64,000 nt of DNA, taken from Terriglobia bacterium. GTDB lineage: Bacteria; Acidobacteriota; Terriglobia; Terriglobales; Acidobacteriaceae. The notes beneath the pieces were generated by a model that ran no database searches, had not been told where the DNA came from, and saw only the letters and a program-made list of their open reading frames with translations. A program made the translations under genes and the position numbers. The stretch spans positions 62,001-126,000 of the forward strand of contig JAIQFH010000036.1 in the NCBI GenBank assembly GCA_020073385.1, read 5' to 3'. Position 1 is the stretch's first letter. Each line of letters opens with the position of its first letter. Below, one piece after another: positions 26,103-33,524 of the stretch.

Positions 26103-26798
26103 CTACAGACCGACTGCGGAGGCGAGTTCTGCGAGGCTGGTGACTGTCATGTCAGGTCTGGCATCGGCAGCCTTGACTGCGCCGACGCCTGGGCGCGCGG
26201 ACGGACGGTTTACCCATACGGTCGCCAGGCCGAGAGCCTGTGCCGGAACGACGTCGTGATAGACGCTCTGACCGACATGCAGCACGCGGTGGGCGGGCGC
26301 CTTGATACGGCTGAGGGCCAACTCAAAAAGCGTGAGAGAAGGTTTGTATGCGCGCGCCTGTTGTGCGGTGATGACTTCATCGAAGGCGACTTCGAGCTGA
26401 GGACGAGTGCTCTCAAACAAATCGTCGTCGACATTGGAGAGGATGGCAAGGCGGAACCGTGTTTTCAGTTGACGCAAGGCGGCCACGGTATCCGGCCATG
26501 GTTTCCAGGTCGGAAGAGAGTCGGCGAGTGATCGGACTTCTTCGGTAGTGGGAGTGAATCCCATTTCGGCGGCGAACTGGCGCACCACGGAGCCAAGGAC
26601 TTCACGATAAGGCTTGAAAGGCGGCTGCTCGGCGCGTAGTTCGAAATCTCCGTAAAGCTTAAGTAGGGCAGCGTCGTTAATGTGTTTGGAATGCGCTGAC
26701 AGGATGCGATGGAGCGCCGGCAGAATTCCGGCCTCCCAGTTGATAAGGGTTCCATAGCAATCGAAGGTAAGGATCTCGAAGCGGTCGAAGTCGAGCAT
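26103..26798 (-). CDS. HAD-superfamily hydrolase (haloacid dehalogenase-like)
   Basis: 231 residues. Motif I ILTFDCYGTLINWEAG carries the nucleophile Asp. Motif II is ILSNVDDDLF, motif III the Lys in YKPSLTLFE, and motif IV lies in HVGQSVYHDVVPAQALG. The spacing fits type II 2-haloacid dehalogenase-like proteins, many of which are phosphatases. The ATG at 26798 gives a normal N-terminus; the frame continues upstream without homology. Substrate unknown. Confidence 0.85.
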   Translation of the reverse strand: MLDFDRFEILTFDCYGTLINWEAGILPALHRILSAHSKHINDAALLKLYGDFELRAEQPPFKPYREVLGSVVRQFAAEMGFTPTTEEVRSLADSLPTWKPWPDTVAALRQLKTRFRLAILSNVDDDLFESTRPQLEVAFDEVITAQQARAYKPSLTLFELALSRIKAPAHRVLHVGQSVYHDVVPAQALGLATVWVNRPSARPGVGAVKAADARPDMTVTSLAELASAVGL

Positions 26799-26958
26799 GG
26801 AGGTTATTATTTCAGACCGAGATGTGAAAGGCTCAATAACGGTCTCGGTCGACAAGACGGCTGGAAAATAAGGTACAAAGAACTCACAAGGTCGAGACAA
26901 AGAAAAAATCCCCACCATGCTCTCAAGGAAGCGAGGTAGGGATATTTTGTTTTCTTAA

Positions 26959-27669
26959 CTATTGCCGCACTTCGAGTGGTTTCGAGAGTTCGAAGGTCAG
27001 ATCGGACTCGGCCGGAAGCACGATTTCTTTGTTTCCAGTGAAGGCTGAGCCGCCAGCGCCTGCGCCAGCGCCGGCTGCGGCGCCGATCGCTGCGCCCTTG
27101 CCACCTCCGGCGAGGGCACCGATAATCCCGCCGAGAGCGGCGCCTCCACCAGTCAGAACGGCGGTGCGCTTTCCTTTGCCTTTTTCAGCGAAGCTGCGAG
27201 CGGCGGCCTGCACCGGGACGTCGGCGCCTTTGACGCGAATGGAATCAAGGCGGACCTGCAGAACTGCCCCACCTTTGAACTTGCCCAGCGGCTTAGCATC
27301 CGCCACGGTGCCGCTGACGTCTGCACCCTGCGGGATCGCGACGGCATTGCCAACCATAACATCTTTCGCGACGTTGCCGGTGAAGGTGTCACCCGGCTTG
27401 CTGAGCTTGGAGCCGATTGAAGAGCCGAGACTGATGATGATCGCGGTTCCGGACGGCACCACGAGTGGCTGCTTCTTTGCTTCCTTGCGCTCATGCTCTT
27501 TCTCTTTGCGCTCGCGAGCTTCCTTGGTGGATCCCTTTTCGTTTGAGCCGGATGTTTGCGTATCGTTGGTAGCGGTGTCGCTAGAATTGTCACTTGCAGG
27601 CTTATTGCAGCCAGTCAGACTGAATGCAACGAATAGACACAGTGAGAGTAATAGAACGCGTGAACGCAT
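26959..27669 (-). CDS. Lipoprotein with glycine-zipper segment
   Basis: 236 residues. A lipoprotein signal peptide ends in the lipobox SLTGC. A highly charged stretch (KEARERKEKEHERKEAKK) follows, then a beta-rich domain (VPSGTAIIISLGSSIGSK, VAIPQGADVSGTVADAK, LQVRLDSIRVKGADVPVQA). Residues about 172-212 are Gly/Ala-rich (GGGAALGGIIGALAGGGKG), a glycine zipper that may insert into membrane. ATG at 27669 with GGAGGCG upstream. It is probably attached to the periplasmic face of a membrane; role unknown. Confidence 0.8.
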   Translation of the reverse strand: MRSRVLLLSLCLFVAFSLTGCNKPASDNSSDTATNDTQTSGSNEKGSTKEARERKEKEHERKEAKKQPLVVPSGTAIIISLGSSIGSKLSKPGDTFTGNVAKDVMVGNAVAIPQGADVSGTVADAKPLGKFKGGAVLQVRLDSIRVKGADVPVQAAARSFAEKGKGKRTAVLTGGGAALGGIIGALAGGGKGAAIGAAAGAGAGAGGSAFTGNKEIVLPAESDLTFELSKPLEVRQ

Positions 27670-27819
27670 AAGACGCCTCCAAGACTTTCAGGCAATCGTA
27701 ATGGAAATCGGGAGCTGGTAACAACCGGGAGGGGTTTGGTGCGGCAATCGAAGGTTCATGAGGCTAAGGTGCGATATTCGAGCAGAGAGTGAATGGCTTC
27801 GGCGACATTGCTCCAGGCC

Positions 27820-27866
27820 GGTCGGCTTCGCCTTCGCGGAACAGCCGAGGCGGCTGTCGCCACATG
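27820..27866. repeat. Dispersed TAGGGACAGCCGCCTCG repeat, copy B (reverse)
   Basis: In reverse orientation: GACAGCCGCCTCGGCTGTTCC and AAGGCGAAGCCGAC, matching copy A at 11421-11480. Intergenic, between the lipoprotein and PPOX genes. Confidence 0.75.
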
Positions 27867-27907
27867 AGCAAAGCTGGCGGAACGCGAACCAGACGTTTCC
27901 ACTCGAG

Positions 27908-28435
27908 CTAGGCAAATTGCCAACGGGTGGCATTGTTCGGGAAATCACTCTCGGTCCACGCGAGCACGACGCGGGGACGAACGCAATAGAGGACACTCTC
28001 GGGAATGATCATCAGCGGCATCTTGTATTTGGCACGGGAGGCAGCATCGAGTTTCTTCAGAGTTGGCTTGTCAGTGAGATCAACTTCCTGAGCGGATCCT
28101 TCGAGGATTACAACGTCGTCGCCGGATTCCAGATGAATGGAGATTGCTGGGTTTTGTGCGAGGTTGCGGGCCTTGCGGGTGGAGCGGGCGGTTCCGAAGT
28201 AAAGGCCGCCGTCGATCCAGAATCCCCACACCGGAATGGAGTGCGGACGGCCATCTGGGCGGGTCGTGCAGATCCAGTAGTTGCGCGATTTCGCGAGGCG
28301 CTTTTCGGCATGAGTGAAGGGCAGGAATTTGTGTGGAGATTTCAATCCATAAAGCGGGGGGACATGGGGAAGGCCCACGATACAGTCCGGGGGTTGTTGT
28401 GCTGTAGGATTCTTCTGGGCTTTGGTCTTCGGCAT
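27908..28435 (-). CDS. Pyridoxamine 5'-phosphate oxidase-family (split-barrel flavin) protein
   Basis: 175 residues. The core HAEKRLAKSRNYWICTTRPDG, then PVWGFWIDGGLYFGT, STRKARNLAQNPAISIHLESGDD and VILEGSAQEV is a complete PPOX-fold domain that binds FMN or F420. Family members include vitamin B6 oxidases, F420-dependent reductases and general stress proteins; the exact activity is unknown. Start ATG at 28435. It is flanked by repeat copies B and C, and resembles the decayed gene at 16492-16866 in fold. Confidence 0.8.
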   Translation of the reverse strand: MPKTKAQKNPTAQQPPDCIVGLPHVPPLYGLKSPHKFLPFTHAEKRLAKSRNYWICTTRPDGRPHSIPVWGFWIDGGLYFGTARSTRKARNLAQNPAISIHLESGDDVVILEGSAQEVDLTDKPTLKKLDAASRAKYKMPLMIIPESVLYCVRPRVVLAWTESDFPNNATRWQFA

Positions 28436-28520
28436 GGCTTACCTCGGATCAAGTTCAAAGTCTCCATTTCCGACGCCTGAAGGCACGCGAGAAATGGAGT
28501 GCGCAGCGACCTTGCCCCTC

Positions 28521-28572
28521 GCCGCTCGGCTTCTCCTTCACGGGACAGCCGAGGCGGCTGTCCCTACATGAG
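28521..28572. repeat. Dispersed TAGGGACAGCCGCCTCG repeat, copy C (reverse)
   Basis: Reverse orientation: TAGGGACAGCCGCCTCGGC, TGTCCCG and AAGCCGAGCGGC, the closest match to copy A. It lies between the PPOX gene and the YhaM-like gene. Confidence 0.8.
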
Positions 28573-28628
28573 CCGGGACGGCGGACAGGATTCATGTCCC
28601 CGGCTGTTGGGTCGTGCGGTTGAGTACT

Positions 28629-29711
28629 TTAGCGCTTGGATGCCAGGCCGGGCAAGGTAGGAGTCTGTACAGCGGATTCGGCCTGAGATTCATGGTGATC
28701 GCTTACCGGTTCAGAGGCCGTTTCCTCGGCGAGAGACGGTTTTTTCGGGGCGAGGAACTTTTCGGTATTGAGGAGCGGGCGGCCGAGTGAGGCGTTGTAG
28801 CTGGTCCAGGGTCCGTCAAGAGTGGACTCGCGTTCGAAGTGGGCGCGCATGGCCTCCATTTTGGAATCGAGATCATCGAGATAGTGCAGCATGAGCGCTT
28901 CGGGGAACATTGGAAGCTTGGGCGAGCCGAAATCGTACTGTCCGTGGTGGCTGATGATGAGGTGCTCAACGAGCGTCTTCAGTTCTTCGGGAAAACCGGG
29001 GAGGTGGGAAAGCTTAGCTTGCAGCATCTCAAGCTCAATGATCATGTGGCCCAGAAGCTGGCCCTTGGTTGTATAGGAAAACGACCGGTTATAAGTGAGT
29101 TCGTGAATCTTGCCGATGTCGTGCAGAAATGCGCCGGTAAGAAGCAGGTCTCGGTTGATCTGAGGGTAGTTCCTGGAGATGAGATCACAGGAGCGGAAGA
29201 GCGAGACCACGTGATCGAGCAAGCCGCCGATGTAGGCGTGATGCAGGGTTTTCGCGGCAGGGGCATTGCGGTATGCAGCCGCGATTTCGGGATCGGCCAT
29301 GAAAGCTTGAACCAGAGCTTTCAAATGATGGTTCTGAAATCTCGCGATGAAGTCGGAAAGAGTCTGCCACAACTCGTCGATGTCTTTCGTTGTTTTGGGA
29401 AGATAATCAGCGAACTCGATTTCCGATTCTCCCAGCTTGCGCAATTTGTGAATCGTCAGCTGGAAGCGCTGCTTGTATTTATTGATAAGGCCTTTGACCT
29501 TCAGGAAGTCATCCTGTTCGAACGCCTCAAGGACTTCTTCTACGTTGTCCCACATTTTGGCTTCAACCTGACCGGTGCGATCGCCGAGCGTGAGCGCGAG
29601 GTAAGGCTCCCCAGTTTTCTTCGGCTTGATCTGCTTGGCGACAACGACAAAAGTTGAGGTGACGATCTTATTTTCGTGACGCGCGCAGTCGCAAATGTAG
29701 AAGTCCTTCAT
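28629..29711 (-). CDS. YhaM-like 3'-5' exoribonuclease (OB-fold plus HD domain)
   Basis: 360 residues. The N-terminal OB-fold (VVVAKQIKPKKTGEPYLALTLGDRTGQVEAKMWD) binds nucleic acid. A metal-dependent HD domain follows: TLHHAYIGGLLDHVV, FLHDIGKIHEL, HLIISHHGQ. This arrangement matches YhaM-type exoribonucleases. The C-terminal 60 residues are a low-complexity tail. The ATG at 29711 follows a TATACT -10 box by 10 nt with no ribosome site, suggesting a leaderless transcript. Confidence 0.85.
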   Translation of the reverse strand: MKDFYICDCARHENKIVTSTFVVVAKQIKPKKTGEPYLALTLGDRTGQVEAKMWDNVEEVLEAFEQDDFLKVKGLINKYKQRFQLTIHKLRKLGESEIEFADYLPKTTKDIDELWQTLSDFIARFQNHHLKALVQAFMADPEIAAAYRNAPAAKTLHHAYIGGLLDHVVSLFRSCDLISRNYPQINRDLLLTGAFLHDIGKIHELTYNRSFSYTTKGQLLGHMIIELEMLQAKLSHLPGFPEELKTLVEHLIISHHGQYDFGSPKLPMFPEALMLHYLDDLDSKMEAMRAHFERESTLDGPWTSYNASLGRPLLNTEKFLAPKKPSLAEETASEPVSDHHESQAESAVQTPTLPGLASKR

Positions 29712-29852
29712 GAGATGACTGAGTATATGACATCCGGACGCGAATCGTTGAGCGGCAGAGACGAGCCACCAACGCAAAATCCAAGTGATATAGACCAGAC
29801 CCATGCCGCCGGAAGAGCGTGGGGACGGGCAGTGGCAGCTGATGCTATAGGG

Positions 29853-31001
29853 CTAGAGGATGCCGAGTTTCTTCTTTTTCTTGTTTAGCTTCTTGGCGTC
29901 GGCTTCTTTGGCGGTCGCGGTTTCGACGGGTTCGGTTTGATTCGCGCTTTTACCGCTGTCAACGTAACCTTGTGCGATCTTGATGTACGCCTCTTCTCTG
30001 AGCTTGGTGAGGTAGGCGCGAAGCGCAGGCTGCAATTTCTGGTAGTACAGCGCGTCTTGAATGCGAGGGAGCACATCTTTCATCGGAGGGACGCCCGCCA
30101 TCTGGTGGTCGTCGACTTTGAGAATGGCATAGCCCTGTTTTACTCGGATGACATCAGTAATCTCGCCCGTTTTCATGGCGAAGGTCCGGTCTTCAAGTTC
30201 TTTCGCTAGTTTGCCGCGCTCGAAAGTCCCAAGCGCGCCGCCATCGGCAGCAGAGGGCCCGTCGGAATACTTTTTCGCAATGTCTTCGAAACTGCCGCCG
30301 TCCCGGAGTTGCTTCAGGATGTCCTTGGCTTTGGCCTCGGCGGCGCTGAGAGCGTCAGTATCGGCCGCTTGTTTAGCCGCACTATCCAGCGGAGTTTGGG
30401 GGGCGGACCCTGAGCTCGCAGCATTGGGATCGGGCGCTGGAGGGGCCGCCTTCGGGGTGATCAAAATTTCGCTCAGACGGATGAACTCCGCGTGTTGCAT
30501 CTCGTCTTTGTGGTCATCGTAGAATTTCTGCTCTTCTTCCTTGCTGATGGAGAGATGACCTCCGACTTCTTCGCCGATTACTTTTCGCGTGATGATCTGA
30601 TTTTTCTGCGTCTGCTTGAAATCTTCCCAGGAGATTCCCTGTTTTTCAGCTTCCTTCTCCAAGGCTTCCATGGAATCAAGCTTCATGTCCTTGCGCATCT
30701 GGTCGAGTTGCTTGATCAGGTCAGTATCGGCGCTGATGCCCAGGTCCTTGCCTTTTTCCAGCAGGAGCTGTTGGTCGATGAGATCCCGAAGCACGTCCTT
30801 CTCGCGCTCGGTGTAGGTCTTGTCCGCGTTATTGGGGTCCTGCTGCTTGACTTCATCGCGGAGCTGGTCTTTGCTGCGCGCGAACTCTGACTTGGTGATG
30901 ATCTGATTGTTAACGCGAGCAATGATTTCTTCGACGACTTGGCCAGCCGCGAGAGCGGGCATGCAAGCCAAAGGAATTAGGGTCAATAGAAGTCTTCTCA
31001 T
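29853..31001 (-). CDS. Periplasmic SurA-like peptidyl-prolyl isomerase
   Basis: 382 residues with a signal peptide (MRRLLLTLIPLACMPALAAG). The SurA N-terminal chaperone domain begins VEEIIARVNNQIITKSEF. A parvulin domain follows (LRDGGSFEDIAKKYSDGPSAADGGALGTF, TGEITDVIRVKQGYAILKV), interrupted by a Pro/Ala-rich insert between LSEILITPK and AKAKDILKQL. The Lys-rich C-terminus (NKKKKKLGIL) is odd for a secreted protein. Likely folds outer-membrane proteins. ATG at 31001; upstream codons lack a signal peptide. Confidence 0.88.
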   Translation of the reverse strand: MRRLLLTLIPLACMPALAAGQVVEEIIARVNNQIITKSEFARSKDQLRDEVKQQDPNNADKTYTEREKDVLRDLIDQQLLLEKGKDLGISADTDLIKQLDQMRKDMKLDSMEALEKEAEKQGISWEDFKQTQKNQIITRKVIGEEVGGHLSISKEEEQKFYDDHKDEMQHAEFIRLSEILITPKAAPPAPDPNAASSGSAPQTPLDSAAKQAADTDALSAAEAKAKDILKQLRDGGSFEDIAKKYSDGPSAADGGALGTFERGKLAKELEDRTFAMKTGEITDVIRVKQGYAILKVDDHQMAGVPPMKDVLPRIQDALYYQKLQPALRAYLTKLREEAYIKIAQGYVDSGKSANQTEPVETATAKEADAKKLNKKKKKLGIL

Positions 31002-31203
31002 AGAGTCTCTGGGCCGCCACGCTTGCTGAGCTTGCGGTAAGGAGGTTGGCCTGGGCCGATGTCGGTATTTTACATCCTTTGTGCAGCTTTTGGCCGGACC
31101 ATTCCACCGTAGCCAAGTCACGGTGCCGGATAGATCCTTCGCACAGCGCGGGCCAACCCCTAACTATGACGCGAACACAGTCAAGTAAGTTGGCCGGGAT
31201 CGA

Positions 31204-31995
31204 TCACGCGTTGCGAACTAAAGCCAGCGCTGTACGGTCGTCGCACATGGGACCTTTACCTGAAAACTCGGCGACAGCTTCCAGGACAGAGTCGCACAGG
31301 GGTCGGGCAGCATTTGCAGCGGCGGACTGGCAGACATCCTTGACCCGCTCGAGGCCGAAACCGCCTGAGTGGCGGTTGCCGTAACCTTCACAATCGACTA
31401 CTCCGCGAGAAACCACGAGCAGAGAGGCTTGTTTGGCCATGCCTACAGTTGGCGCTTCGCAGGTTGCATGAGAGAAGAGTCCGAGGGGGAGGCCTGTGGG
31501 GGCCAGTTCAGCGATTCCCGTTGCGTCGCGGAGAAGGGCGGGGGTATGTCCGGCATTGGTGTAGCAGAGCGTTCCGAACTGTTCGTGATAGCAGGCAATA
31601 AAAGCGGGACAGGAGTGGACGCCGCAGCACACATCAATCAGCCGCCGATTGATCCGGAGGCACAGTTCGGTCATGGCATCAGATTCGTTGATGTCACGCG
31701 GCGAAAACAGCTGCGCTCCGACGGTGCGGAAGACCTCTTGCGCGGCGACCAGGAGGTTTCGGTTGTCCTCACGGCGTCCGGCAACATCGAGCAACCCAAT
31801 CAGAACGCGATCGGAACTGACGCGAATCGAGTCGTAAAAATCTCCGGCGACACGCTTTCCGACGAATACGGCAGCGATGTCGGCACCGCCGATTTTCGGA
31901 AAGACGGTTGGGACTGGCTCCATTACGCTGGGGGCCGCGGCATCTGAGTGAAAGCGAGAAAGCATGGCAGAAAGGCTCAGAGGCGAAACTAGCAT
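31204..31995 (-). CDS. SpoIIE/PP2C-type serine phosphatase
   Basis: 263 residues. The metal-binding aspartates and fold of the PP2C_2 (SpoIIE/RsbU) family are visible: VAGDFYDSIRV, VLIGLLDVAGRRE, FGTLCYTNAGHTPALLRD, LPLGLF and, at the end, DDRTALALV. Such enzymes dephosphorylate anti-sigma antagonists or similar partners. There is no attached sensor or receiver domain, so input must come from another protein. Alternative ATG start at 31965. Confidence 0.82.
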   Translation of the reverse strand: MLVSPLSLSAMLSRFHSDAAAPSVMEPVPTVFPKIGGADIAAVFVGKRVAGDFYDSIRVSSDRVLIGLLDVAGRREDNRNLLVAAQEVFRTVGAQLFSPRDINESDAMTELCLRINRRLIDVCCGVHSCPAFIACYHEQFGTLCYTNAGHTPALLRDATGIAELAPTGLPLGLFSHATCEAPTVGMAKQASLLVVSRGVVDCEGYGNRHSGGFGLERVKDVCQSAAANAARPLCDSVLEAVAEFSGKGPMCDDRTALALVRNA

Positions 31996-32070
31996 AGGAA
32001 TGACGGGGCGGCAACCATCGGCCCCATTGCCACTATTGGATTCATCGGCGGCGCTGCCGATTCCTTAAGT

Positions 32071-33486
32071 TTATTCTCCGTATTTGTCTGTCAGATATCT
32101 GGTGAGGTCAGACTCGAGCTGGCCGTAGTCGGAATGAATGGTCGCGCGAAGGGAAGCTTCGGTGGAACTGCCTTGGCTGATGCGCTGGAGGATGCGTTGG
32201 ATGTCGCTCATGCCGTATGAGTCGTTGATGTAGGAGACAGCAGCCAGCGATTCGGCATAAGCGACATAGGCTTGTGCGCCGGAAAACTGCAGGAAACTGC
32301 CTTCCAGAACATTCAAAGGAATGTTGTGCTGTGCCTTGAAAAGCTGCGCGAGTTGACGCCCTGCGCCGCCGAGGCTTCTCGGTTCGAGAAGCTGCGCAAT
32401 GCCTTCGTGTAACCAGGGCGGGCAGCGTCCGCCAGAGAGTTGCGCGATGAAGGAGTGCGCAAGTTCGTGTTTAAGCACGTGGGCGAGTTCCGGTGTGAGT
32501 GAACTGAGGCCGCTGATCGGGATGCGCAGTTTGCCGTCATTCATCGCGCCAGACCATGTTGGTGCATGGGTGACATCGAAAAATGCTTGTTCGGTATAGA
32601 GCGTCACCAGAATATTGTCGCGTGGCGGATTGCCGAGATCACGAACCAGGTCGTCGTAGTCGGCTTCGAGTACCTGAAGAATCTGCGCACGCAGTGTTTC
32701 CGAGGTCTGGCGGCCTTCGTAGTGCAGGGTGAAATGGACGCTCTCGCCCTGGGAAAACTCGGACTCGGCATTTTGCTCGCGCTGGGCCTTCGACAAGAAC
32801 TGCTGCACCTTGGAATCGGGGCGGAGTTCGAGAGACCGCTTCCAGGAAACGATTGCCTCCTTGGTGTGATCGGAGGCGAATTGGGCGTAACCCAGCATCG
32901 TATAGGCGTCGGGCGATTCGGGGGCGGAGCGCACGGCGCGCTGCGCGTAGCTTACGGCTTGACTGGCGTTTCCGGTGCGAACGAGCACGGCAGCGTAATA
33001 AATAAGGATGGTGGAATTGTCCGCTTGATACCGGAGGGCGTTTTCAAAGTATTGCCGGGCCTGGGCGATGTTGCCGTGATCGAATTCAAACTTTCCGGCA
33101 ATGAAGTCGGCGGTCGCGCTCAGCTCGGAATTTCCCTTGCTCTCCAGCTGGGAGAGAGCAGTCGTGTCGATCTTGCCTTCTTTGACTATCTTGCCGACAA
33201 GATCGCCCTCGTTCGCGAGGGTGTCGGGTGGTGCGAAAGCCGACAGATCAGCTGTCTTCCCTGCGCCCGATGAGTGCGCCGGCAATCCACCCGCCTCGAC
33301 GTGGTCGACAGAAGACTTCGGGATTGCGTAGGTGTCCTCGCCAATCTCATACTCGTATCGGTTGCCGTTTTCGCGCACACTGTCGGCGACAATGGTGCGG
33401 CCGTTCTTGAGATGGATGGTGTCTGCCCATGCGCCCGTCAGGGCTGGAGTGAGCAATAGCGCGAAGAAGGTGACACGTAACCGCAT
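32071..33486 (-). CDS. Exported TPR protein with gluzincin (MA-type) metallopeptidase domain
   Basis: 471 residues with a signal peptide (MRLRVTFFALLLTPALTGAWA). An SH3-like segment (DTIHLKNGRTIVADSV) and two or more TPRs (AQARQYFENALRYQADN, AIVSWKRSLELRPDS) precede a peptidase MA-like domain with HELAH (H340, E341, H344) and a downstream WLHEG (E361) as third ligand. The motif suggests a working zinc protease. A TAGAAT -10 box lies 8 nt before the ATG, with no ribosome site. Divergent from the M1-like gene, 38 nt apart. Confidence 0.82.
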   Translation of the reverse strand: MRLRVTFFALLLTPALTGAWADTIHLKNGRTIVADSVRENGNRYEYEIGEDTYAIPKSSVDHVEAGGLPAHSSGAGKTADLSAFAPPDTLANEGDLVGKIVKEGKIDTTALSQLESKGNSELSATADFIAGKFEFDHGNIAQARQYFENALRYQADNSTILIYYAAVLVRTGNASQAVSYAQRAVRSAPESPDAYTMLGYAQFASDHTKEAIVSWKRSLELRPDSKVQQFLSKAQREQNAESEFSQGESVHFTLHYEGRQTSETLRAQILQVLEADYDDLVRDLGNPPRDNILVTLYTEQAFFDVTHAPTWSGAMNDGKLRIPISGLSSLTPELAHVLKHELAHSFIAQLSGGRCPPWLHEGIAQLLEPRSLGGAGRQLAQLFKAQHNIPLNVLEGSFLQFSGAQAYVAYAESLAAVSYINDSYGMSDIQRILQRISQGSSTEASLRATIHSDYGQLESDLTRYLTDKYGE

Positions 33487-33524
33487 TAAGGCGCATTCTA
33501 ACAACGGAGAATCAGGCAACCTAC

